From assembly GCF_015706575.1 (NCBI RefSeq), contig NW_024037058.1:8525806-8589805 (forward strand): a DNA stretch of 64,000 nucleotides, read 5' to 3'. Each line of letters starts with the position of its first letter. The first letter of the stretch is position 1. The notes under the pieces are model-generated. The model had not been told where the DNA came from. It saw only the letters and a list, made by a program, of their open reading frames with translations, and made no database searches. This DNA is from Patiria miniata. Lineage: Eukaryota; Echinodermata; Asteroidea; Valvatida; Asterinidae. The position numbers and the translations under genes were made by a program. This document shows positions 11,667 through 22,400 of the stretch, piece after piece.

Positions 11667-12840
11667 TTGTACCTCGGAGAGTATACTTTCATTTGAGAAC
11701 TGTAAGGAATAAGTTGACAAAGTCTTTAAGCATGTTAAGAGAGATTTGTAGGTGAATGTGTGGCCAACTTAGGGGCCAATCAGTATTTTCAATGGTTTAA
11801 AATTTCGATTTTTTTCCAAATTATTTTGACCCATAAAAAAAACATGTACATGTACATGTACGTGCTCTTGCATGTGCATCATTATATCCCACTGGCGGGC
11901 CTGTGTGGGTTGCGCATCCTTTCGGAAAAAAATCCATTGCTGCTGAGTGCTGGGCGGAAGCAAAAGCTGTCTCTTTGCAACTTTTCGACAACAAACAAAA
12001 GTCAAAAGATTTTCTTTTTTCTTTTTTTTGGTTTTTTTTCCATGAAAAGTGAATTTTTATTTTTATTTATTTAGCTTGGCCCACCCACCCACAATTTGGA
12101 AAAAAAGTCGAAATTTTAAAACATTGAAAATTCTGAATGGCCCCTTAGTGAGTTTTTACATGTCACTGCATCAAATTAGGTTTTGCCCTTCACTGCATGT
12201 TTTTACCGCGTCGGTTAAGGGCCTCCTCTTCGTCAACATGTGGTGACATGTAAAAATTCACTTAATTGGTCACACATTTGCCTACAAATCTTTCTTGAAA
12301 ACTTTGTCAACATATTCCTTACAGTTCTCACAAAAGTTTAATCTCTGAGGTACAAGTAGCCCCATAAATGTGGCCAATTTACTGGCCTAACTCCGTAAAT
12401 AAAGGCCACACTTGGAACATTTACAAAAACATGTAGAACTTTGTCAAATTTTGATTTTCACATTTAGGCTTATAAGTTTGTAGTTTATTTTTGCTTTAGA
12501 AGCATACTCACCCTCTTTATAGGCTAATCAGAAAGTGCCGCCTTTTTCAGATGTCTGTTTTTCGTGAAATTTCCAGATTCGTTTGCACACGTTTGCGTAT
12601 CGAATTTTCAACACGAAATTTCACGAAAAAAGAGACATCTGAAAAAGGCAGTACTTTCTGATTAGCCTATAAAGAGGGTGAGTATGCTTCTAAAGCAAAA
12701 ATAAACTACAAACTAAGCCTAAATGTGAAAATCAAAATTTGACTAAGTTCAACATGTTTTTGTACAGCATGTTCCAAGTGTGGCCTTTATTTACGGAGGT
12801 AGGCCAGTAAATTGGCCACATTTATGGGGCCAAGGTACAA
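11667..12840. repeat. Large foldback (nested inverted repeat), copy A
   Basis: The arms at about 12350-12572 and 12614-12840 are near-perfect inverted repeats of about 220 bp around a loop of about 40 bp. Both arms contain GGCCAATTTACTGGCCTA and its complement. Outside them, 11667-11840 is an inverted copy of 12085-12365 (shared blocks around GAGAACTGTAAGGAATA and GATTTGTAGG), so the whole can fold into nested hairpins. Copy B has the same structure at about 31000-32105. Confidence 0.75.
12148..12261. mobile_element. 114-bp MITE with TTA target duplication (copy A)
   Basis: The ends GTGAGTTTTTACATGTCAC and GTGACATGTAAAAATTCAC are 19-bp inverted repeats with one mismatch, flanked by TTA on both sides (12145-12147 and 12262-12264). 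The partner arm of the foldback (near 11770) is uninterrupted at the same point, an internal empty site. A 3-bp TWA duplication is typical of PIF/Harbinger-type elements. The same insertion is in copy B at 31414-31527. Confidence 0.65.
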
Positions 12841-12869
12841 GATAAGCAACAACATGACAGCTTTGCTGT

Positions 12870-13535
12870 TGAAACCCCTGAGCCAGGGTGACCTTCACCT
12901 TTGACCTTTTGACCCCCAAACCAATTCCATCTTGCCTTTCTGGCCCAAGTTATCATCTGGAAACCATTTACCTTTAACTCACCACGGTGACCTTGACCTT
13001 TGACCCTGTGACCCTAAAACCAATCCTAACTTGCCTGTATCCAAGGGCAACTCCCTACCAAAGTTAGACACCAAAATCTAATTTCTAACTCAAGTTATCA
13101 TCCGGAAACCATTTACCTTTAACTCACCACGGTGACCTTGAAATTTGACTTTTTGACCTCAAAACCAATCCCAACTTGCCTACTTCTAAGGAAAACCCCC
13201 TACCGAAGTTACAATCCCAAACAACATTTCTAACTCAATTGTAAGTTATCATCCTGAAACTAAGCTGCCCGGACGGACAGACGTTCCAGCCAGATGGACT
13301 TCCGGGGTACCTTCATTGTTGTCCCATTGTCCCTATTTCTAAAGATTCCACTTGCGGGGTACCCTATTTTCTAAAGATTTCACTTGCGGGGTACCTCGAA
13401 CAACGGACGGGTACCCCACAAGTGGTCCCCGGTCAGAACGGACAGACAGACAGCCGGCCGACGGACAGACAGACGGACGCCCTAGGCAATGACAATACCC
13501 CTCGAGCCTCACGGCTGAGGGGTAAAAAAAAATTC
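12870..13535. repeat. Degenerate tandem TGACCTTTGACC-rich repeats plus GGACAGAC tract (copy A)
   Basis: Units of about 100-145 bp begin with GGTGACCTT(G/C)A-type sequence near 12886, 12985 and 13125 and share the block CCATTTACCTTTAACTCACC. They are followed by a ~50-bp GGACAGACAGAC tract at about 13435 and a short inverted repeat, CCCCTCGAGCCTCACGGCTGAGGGG, at about 13497. The second unit contains TGACCTTTGACC, which matches a DR1 nuclear-receptor half-site pair on the other strand; this may be coincidental. The copy-B counterpart is 32140-32765. Confidence 0.7.
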
Positions 13536-14389
13536 TTTTTCTGTTTTGAAAGTAGCCATAGGATGCAACATTCTTTACTAATAGTTAGTCCTGCCCTATA
13601 TCTGAAATGACTACTTAAAATAGTAATCACAGGCCAGCTGACTGACATTAATTAGTCAAATATAAGTCACATAGTAATCAAAATTTCAATAAGTCTTCTG
13701 AACCCTAATGACCCAAATACTACTCAGTAGTAACCTGTAGTATTCATCTCTTTCCATACAAGTTTGCACGAAACATATTCTGTGGTATTTGGTACTTGAC
13801 CCCCAAACTGCCCTTTGGGGGTTAGGGAATTAAATCAAAAATGTCTGAAATGACTAAACGTTAGTCATCTGACTTTTGCAGTTTGTCATTCAAAATGACG
13901 ACTAATTACATTTAGTCACATGACTTAAGTTTTATTTCCTGCACAAACAACAAACAAAAGAAAAAGCAATAAAATCAAATGATCGTTCGATCAGGGTACA
14001 TTTCCAACAATAAAAGTGTAAGTTCAAAAAAAAAAATAGTCAAATACATCATAGAATTGCACCATCACAATAACCCTGCCTAACTGTGCTTGGACTCCAG
14101 TTTCTTCTGTCAGTTTGACATGTCCCATCACTGAACACTTGCAGTGTTTTAGTGCCAAATCACTACGTGTTCAGATATTAAACGTATCACTACACAAAAG
14201 GAAACGCAAACTTCACTCATCCGTTATACACTTTTTATTATTTTTCAACTTTTCAAAACATTATTTAGATACATGTAGTTTAACAAATTTTAATATCCAA
14301 CATTTTCAAATTTTACATGAAATTTATTTACATGTAGCATTTTAGCAAATTAAGATAGTTCAGTGTTAAAATTAAAATGTATTCATGCA
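13536..14389. other. Non-coding segment of copy A
   Basis: AT-rich DNA with a short TAGTCA-rich degenerate tract (about 13600-13930). There is no gene. The TTAA at 14178-14181 is the empty site for an element inserted in copy B (33426-33944). Confidence 0.5.
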
Positions 14390-15185
14390 GGGAAATATAC
14401 ATCATTTGCTTTTGCTGTAAAATTCAGAAATGGATGAATTTGAGGGGTTGGTACTGTTACACTGACTTTTTTTAACGTTTTAGGTTCGTAGATGCTATAA
14501 AACCAAGAAAAACAATCAATTTCCCGTAGTCTGGTTCCCTGACTCAATTTAAGATGAAACAGAGCAATTTATAGACATTGGGGAATTGTAAGGTCAGGAA
14601 ACCAGTCTAGCTGGCTTGTACTCGTTCATAGGTGTGTAATCGAGTGCAAACAAATGCGGACTAAGGCCTCCAAAAAGGCTCTGGTTTCTGGTATGCGAGC
14701 GCGTCGCCGTTGCCATGCGTGTCGGCAACATTTTTTTTACAAGTGTTGTACAATGCCTCAAGACTGCCAACTCACTGGTTTGACTGGATAATCCTGCTGC
14801 TGCACAATTTTAACATGTTTTTAGATGGGGTTACGATCGAGTATAAGCTTCATGAGGCCTCTCTGGGCTCCAATTTATTTTGCACAGAATAGTCGGGCAC
14901 CATTTGTTGTACAAAAAAGTGGGGGGGGGGGGGGCGGAAAGCCGCATCGCCACACCACTTTTGGGGCAAGCTCCATACCAGAAACTGAATATTCTTTTTT
15001 TTTTTGGCCTAACTCAATATGGTCCATTGGGGCCAGTATTTGGGGAAAAAAAAGCCAGTTTTGTCCAACGCTGGTCAGCGGACCATCATTTGAAATTGAA
15101 AAAATACCACTTTTCTTGAAAAGGACAGTATAGGCCCTACCAGGTGCCATGATTTTACAGGATGCTTTAGACTCTCATTCACTAA
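14390..15185. mobile_element. Composite, end-truncated TTAA-family element with inserted MITE (copy A)
   Basis: The left part (ATATACATCATTTGCTTTTG at about 14395) and the right part (CCAGGTGCCATGATTTTACA at about 15139) match internal portions of the complete TTAA element at 30475-30997. Here the right inverted terminus is missing, and a second MITE with ends containing GGTTTCTGGTATG / CATACCAGAAAC (about 14661-15013) sits inside. A G(12) run lies near 14923. The copy-B counterpart is 34153-34945. Confidence 0.6.
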
Positions 15186-15499
15186 CAGTAAATTTCATAT
15201 TAATTCTGTAAGAAGTGACGTCATTTGAGAGAGACCTACATGTGGCATTTTTAGGCAAACTTTTTTTAACCGCATATACAACTCCTGGAACGAAATTCCA
15301 TCTAACCTAAGAAATTCATTAATAAAATAATAATGCAGGCTCAATGTAGGAATGAAACACATAAACTTGCCAGTATATGCCTTTAAATCCAGTCTCTGTA
15401 TATGTATGAGCAAAAACAGTTGTAGAAAACCAAATAGCTGAATGTTAAAGAGAATCTAATAACCTGTTCTAAAATTGGGAAGAAATTAAAGCATATATA

Positions 15500-15905
15500 A
15501 CTGTTCAAATGAGGACACTCTGTTCCTTTTCAAGCTGGTACTGAATTGAATAATAGGCCCAGGCATAGTACGCTTCAGGCAAATATAAATGATTCTATAC
15601 AAACATTTCTAATTGAACATTATTTTCATAATTATTTCAGCATTCTTTGAATCATTCTGCTTTTGTGGTTACTCGAAAAAAATTCTAAAATTTGGGGAAA
15701 AGGCAGGACTGTTGGAATGGTGACACTCTGTCCCTTAACAGCAAAAGCAGTATAACCTAAAAGCTGATACTGAATTAAGGTCCTAGTCATATGCTTCAGA
15801 CAGAAAACAAAAAGGATTTAAAAAAATTATAGTTGAAAAATTCACACTTATTTTAATATTGTTTGAATCAGTCTGGTTATTGATATGCGGTTATGTTGAG
15901 CTCAC
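15500..15905. repeat. Diverged ~205-bp tandem duplication upstream of the micro-exons (copy A)
   Basis: Two segments, about 15500-15680 and 15707-15900, share the same order of blocks: GACACTCTGT(T/C)CC, (C/G)TG(G/A)TACTGAATT, GCTTCAG(G/A)CA and TTTGAATCA(T/G)TCTG. Divergence is high, so the duplication predates the A/B event; B has it too (about 35250-35650). No open frame is conserved. The function is unknown. Confidence 0.5.
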
Positions 15906-16453
15906 TAAACATGCTCAAGAGACTCGCACCTTTTCTGAAATTTGATAATACCGCTGGACCGTTCAAATGGGAGCTATAAGTAGACTTGTATGACCTGCCT
16001 GACTACCACAAATCTTTTTTTTCCCCAAACAATACAATTATTTTAAAGACGATCCTCTCCTGAGCAAGAGATGTCTCTATTAAGTAATGTACAAACAAAG
16101 CACATGCGGCTGGCTTAATACATTGATTTGGGAAATCGATGTATTGGAACATGTACCCCAGCTTAGTGTTCAGTACCAGATTATCTTCTCCAGACAGTGG
16201 AATTTCATTAGATTAGTTCACAAAGTTCACTAAATTAGAGAAAAGCAGTAAAAAAATTGGAAACATTTACACTGTGAGGTATCAGCAGTACATGTACCTC
16301 ACACTTATGGTGATTCGTGACTCTGACGCAAACTGCATGACTCAGGATTTTCTTGCTGTTACTGGCAGTGTGCAGTCATGTAAATGATAATTCTGGTACA
16401 AATTTTAATGATCATCTCAGTTTCACTTACCAATTGTTTTATGTTTTTCTAAG

Positions 16454-19400
16454 ATATGTTTACAAAGAAGCAATCGTATGAGGTTAGGAGAAAGAAAAAA
16501 AAGGAGGACTGTAGGAGGAGGAGGGAAGTAAGTAGCATTACATCCTGGTAATTCATAACGATACAAATTGCAGTAATAAGAAAACAAATCTGAAAAAATT
16601 CATTATTAGCAGAACCCAACCCACATATCCCAATGGCATGTTTTGTTAAAATCTGTCAGGATGGGTACAGTACCCCTACATTGACAGTCTTTTACATTGG
16701 GTTGGCACACCTCCAGCCCTTTTGACACTAGAGCCTCTCAACCCGGGTTGCACTCAACCCTGGGTGAACCCAGTGCCACCCCAGGTTGAGTTTTTGATTT
16801 TTCAACCCCACTTTCAACCCCGCATCGTTTCATTCTTGTTTCGTGCAAATGCAAATCAAGATTATCATGCTCAGTTTCTACTCTTTTGAACCCTGGCAAG
16901 AATTTCAACCCTGGTCTAGAGCGAAATGAATCTCAGTGTGAAACGATGCATGTTTTCAAACCTGCGTCAAACCTGCGTCAACCCGAGATTTGTTTAGTGT
17001 GAATAGGGAAAAACAAGTCCGAAATAAATGTGTGCAGTTTCTCATATGGTGTTGGAATTTGCCAGAATGGGTATGGTTCCTAGTAAATCATAGGGAGTTG
17101 GGGTTAAAGTATCATATGGAATAAAACATATTTTCGGCCATTTTCTTACAGGTAAAGAGAAAAGAAAAGGAAGCAGAGGTAAGCAGGTTAGAATCTGGTC
17201 TTCAGGTTATATCTTTCCTTGAAGAAACTCCTCCAAACCACAGATTAGCAAAAGAAACAAGTTTGCCGAGTGATTTTGGAATTTCCATTGAAGCACTGTG
17301 TGACAAACATTTGGGCTAGTCTGATATTTAACCACATCTGACGTATTACTTGCACTGATATTTCAGTTGTTCTGAAATATATTTCCCTTGTGACATCACT
17401 TTTGACTAACACTTGATGTGACATTTGACTTGTGATTTGAGATCATTATAAAAACCACTTCTCACCTATAATAAATCACACCACCATCGGATTTGTATAT
17501 CAATTTGTAGTGTAGGGGCTAGACGTTATTATGGTTTGATACGCAATAACCCGCCGCCACAATAAGCTGCCGCCACAAAAGGGCACTATCAAGACCAACC
17601 AATATCACCCACAAACCCGTCAGAACAACATCTAGGCCAATTCCTATTGGATGGGTAATGTGCGCACCTGTTCAGCCTGATATAAGCAGCGCACAATTCA
17701 AAACATTTTGTAGTAGTTCTGAAACAAACTCTTAAATTTCTTCCAGTATTATAAAAGATGCAGCAAGATTTTTGTGCAATAGTTTCCCTCATTTTTCGGT
17801 GGGGGGGGGGGGGTAGATTTTTTGAAATGTCCTAGACGTTGCTACTGACAAGTCCTTGGTCGATATTGGTTGGACGTGAAAGGCCCTCTTGCGGCGGCGG
17901 GTTTAACCCTAAAGGGAGCAACTCTTCATGAACATACCCAAGAAATTTCATGACCAAAGGTCAAAGGGTTTTGGAATTATGGCTAATTAGTTCTTCATAT
18001 GTATGAATGGCAATTCCGGACTGTGTACACGACGTATATGGGAAAATTAAGTTTTTCCGGCGCATAGCGCGGGAAAAATTTTCACTGAGCGACAACCCCT
18101 GGTCCGATTTTTATGTTTTTGGTGTCAAAAGATGCGCAAAGCTCGAGGCTAAAAAGTCATAAAAGTTCGGTTGCGAAAAAACATTTATTAAAGGCTATCA
18201 CGGAAAAAGTCGAGGTGGGGGCAGATTCCGCCCCCCCCCCCCCGCCCCTTTTAGGGTTAAGAAGGCCAAACAAAAAAAAGGAAAAAAGTTATGCTTCCAG
18301 TTTCCCTACCTACCCTATTCTGACAGCATCTACTTTAATTTTTTTATGGAAAAAAGGGGAAAGATTCACCCAAAACCATACATTTCTGCCTTTTACCCTT
18401 GATTTTATGCAGACGTCTCCTTATCATCGTACACAAAAAAAGTTTTGCCAAATATAACTTTCCCTTTCTTAAAGCCAAAAAAAATAAGTCTCCGGTTTCT
18501 GGTATGGAGCTTGCCCAAAAAGTGGTGCGGCGACGCGGCTTTTTTTTTTTTTTTACCTGATTTTTTTTTGCTTCAAAATGTAGGCCGATGACTACAAATG
18601 GTGCCCGACTAGACTTAGTGCAAATATATGGGAGTCCAGAGAGGCCACATAAGCTTATTCTTGATCATAACCCCATCTAAAAACGCATTAAAATTGTGCA
18701 GCAGCAGGATTCCAGTCAAACCAGTGAGTTTGGCAGTCTTGAGACATCATCTTTCATTGAAAAAAAAACTTTTTCATTTTGCCGACGCGCATGGCTACGG
18801 CGACACGCGCATACCAGAAACCAGAAACCAGAGACTTTTTTTTTTGGCCTAACCTACCTTTTTTTCTAATGCCATGTAATCAGCAGCAGAAACTATTTTG
18901 GGGGGCTTATCGCGTATCAAAGCAATCAAACCATATAACAAAGTGTAGCCCCTAGACTAATCAATTTGAAAAGGAAGAGTTACAACGTATACAACACAAA
19001 CTTGAGACAGGACAATTTGGGAAGGTTAGTGGGCAATCCCTATTCCAAACAAGAAATGTTATAAGTACCAAAATAATATGGCATCCCATTCTACATGAAA
19101 TCACTTTTTTCCAGAAAGAAAAAAGAGAAAGAGAGAAGAGACAAGCGGTAAGATTATTGCAATGCCGATTATATAGTGGATATTACAATGGTTTTGGGAA
19201 GAAATGTAGAATGCTGGTTCTTATGCTGGCACATTTGACTATTTCCTGACACAAAAGGTGGAAGTTTGTCTATCAGTCAACACTGTGAATGAGTTCTGAT
19301 TTGACTTTTGACTGACTTGCTATTGACTTCTGAATTGACATTTGACTGACCTGTGATTGTCTTGTGATTGACCACGTGCGATTAACCAAATCTGACGTAT

Positions 19401-22400
19401 TACTTTCACTGATATTTTTAAAAATGTGTTTCACTTGTGATATCACTTCTGACTGACTTATGATTTGACATCTGACTTGTGATTTGATTTTTAAGGCTTA
19501 CTTTTGATCTGAGCTGTAATTCTACTTTTGATTGACTTTTTATAATAGATTTTGACAGACTTTTGATTGACTTGAGATTTGACTTGTGACTTCACTTAGT
19601 TTGGACTGTTACTTAACATTTGGCATTTGTATTTACATGAAATCACTTTTTTTCCCAGAAGGAGGAAGAAGAGAGGAGGACGAGAGAGAGAGGGGAAGAA
19701 AGAGAGGTAAGATTACTGCAATACCAATGTATTGATTTCATTGATTTTTTAACTGAGAAATATTTCCCTTGTGATAGCACCTTTGACTGACATTTGATAC
19801 GACATTTGACTTGTGATTTAAGATATTATAAAAAGTACCTATCGCCTATAATAAATCACACCACCATCTGGTTGAATTTACAGTGTTAACAAGTTATCTG
19901 CATTCATCTCTAATGCATAGCTGCCAACTAGTACGATTTTTTCGTAATTATTACGAATTGTTTGTTAAATTACGAAAATACGATTTGCCTCTAAAACATT
20001 ACGAATTTCCCATTTTCTACCTAACGAAAAAAAAAATACTTGTAAAGTATCGTTTTGGACCGAAAACTTCTGGCGAAATGTCGCGATAATGGAAGGACTG
20101 GTGACAAGTCTAATAAGAATGCAGTCAAGCACCTGATATACATCAATGCAGTGTGCGCAGTGGAGTACTTGAGGACCAGACTAAAAATATTTTTCAATGG
20201 TGTGTCATTTGTGTGCATCTCGTGGATGTGTGGTTGTGTGTACTGTATGTGAGTACTTTTCAGTGACGATCGTGAGCACATTTAGTCGCTTATTGCCCGA
20301 ATGAGACCCATCAGTGCGAGATTTTAATCATGGAATTTAATAAGAGTATGGTTAGAATAATTGGTAATAGAGTTTGAGTTTGTCACAACGGACAGAAAAA
20401 AAAATCAGCATGCGTTTGCAAGGTATGTTGGCAGGATATTTCTGTTGCATACGGTGGCCCTAAATCATTGTGTGTAAAAACATGATACGAACTCAAAACT
20501 CCACATTCGACATGCATCTAAAAAAAATATGCGCACACGTTATTGTTGTTATTATTTATTTGACTTCAACAAACAAATACAGACATTAAAACAAAATTAA
20601 TTTTAAAAAAAATATTTTTTTTTAAATTTTTAAAAAAAATTATCTTTTGGCCTACAGTTCATTATTATTCACAACAAGAAGGGTATGAACATGTATGTGT
20701 ACATGTAAACCATGTACCTGTACTCGATGTTGGTAAAGCTTTTGATAAAACGAGCAGTTGAAAATTACCGCGTGGGTTGATTACTAATTGGGATTTTGAA
20801 AAGTTGGCAGCTATGCTAATGTTTGGTGGGCTGAGCTCCATGATTGTCTTCGGTGTGTATAATCTGTACTCGACGACGTAACATTGCTATAATCATTTCA
20901 CCCAAGTGTAATGTACATGTATGTAGACTGATTTTCTGACCTTACAATTCCCTAAGTCTATAAATTGTTCTCAAGGAGAAACAAAATAACACCTCTCTGG
21001 TGATTTCAGTGTACTTTTAATTTAAGTTAAAATGGTTCTAGGACTCAACAAGACTGTTTTTTGCCCAAATGCAGCACTTCATCAGTAGTAAGCCAATACT
21101 TTTTATTCAGCTAAATTTGTGTCAAATGTTAGAGTGCATAGGGGTGTGCATTTATACGGGTAGTACAGGAACCAGGTACCCATTAAAAAAAACACTATTT
21201 CAGAAATTGCTGTTCATAGATTGTTCATAAAGAGCTGCGCGCTAATACTTTCCCATATCTTTGCATCAGTATGCAAGTTACAAATGTATGGGATCCATGT
21301 GTTAACTAAAGAGGGCGCGCTTTTACCACTTCTGAGAGCCCCTCCCTTCGGATGGGACACTGCGTGTACGCACTGTGCACGACGTTTTTAATCCTGAATG
21401 TGCACAAAGGCAAGCCACAGTGTCTTCGCGCATGAGCATCAGGAGTCGGACTTCGAATACGTTCAAAGACTTGCGATGGTCTCCCAGACTAATCCCCGAC
21501 CCTAATAACTTTGGATCACTCGAAATACGCAGTGGGTGAATCCTCGATTTACACCATAAACAAATGGTGTGTACACGTACCGGTAGGCCTACATGAGTGT
21601 TTAAGAAATGTGCATGCTTACCGACTATACTTGAACCTGTTTTTTTTCATCGGCAATAGTTCTTACCAAGGTTAAGTTAGCAACATTTAGAACCAACAAG
21701 AGTGTCGTTGACACATGTATAGGGCAGGGTTTTGGGGGTTTTTTTGGGTGGGAATTTTCAAGTTGAATCATATTCCATGAACTGTAAAAACAATTTATAT
21801 GCCATCGACGTAGAAGGGAAGTTACAAGCAAATTAATGCACAATTTTTTTCAGTTAGAAAAAACAAAAAACAAAGTGAGGTGGTTATACATGTAAATCCA
21901 AAAGCTCAATCCATCCACTTCTCAAAATGAGCAAACGTGTTGGAAATTGTGCTGAATACAGATCTTTTTGATCACGTGTTCATCGTGGCAGCATTGACAG
22001 TGAAAACATTTACCAGCTGCATCATCACGTGCAGATGAAGATGCCAAAGATGTGTGCCTTTTATATAAAAATCATAGAAATAAAAACTAATTCAGAACAA
22101 TTGCATTGTAAAACAATCATATTCAACAGTTTCTTTTATGTAGCCTCTTTTGCAATTTCGACTGACCCACTGACCCTCTTTCAAGGCCAAGTAAATATGA
22201 GAACCCTAGGATTAACAGACACAATTTGAATGGATACTTTTACAATTGGCTTTTTTCTAGACAAGGCGTCCATCATGTTGTGAATCAGTGGTGTTATTTG
22301 ATATCTTTCTCATTTTGGAATTGCAAGGAAAAAACAAAATGCTACATATGCTGGCAAAAAGAGTCCATATGCCATTCAGCATGTCCCTGGCCCTGGGTTC

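Noticed and set aside
14825-15133. Open frames over the G-run in the composite element
   Set aside because: They lie in a MITE insertion; homopolymer length sets the frame, which differs in copy B.
18113-18457. Open frame of 114 codons with poly-proline
   Set aside because: It crosses a C homopolymer and A tracts in an intron. The copy-B counterpart has a different frame because homopolymer lengths differ.
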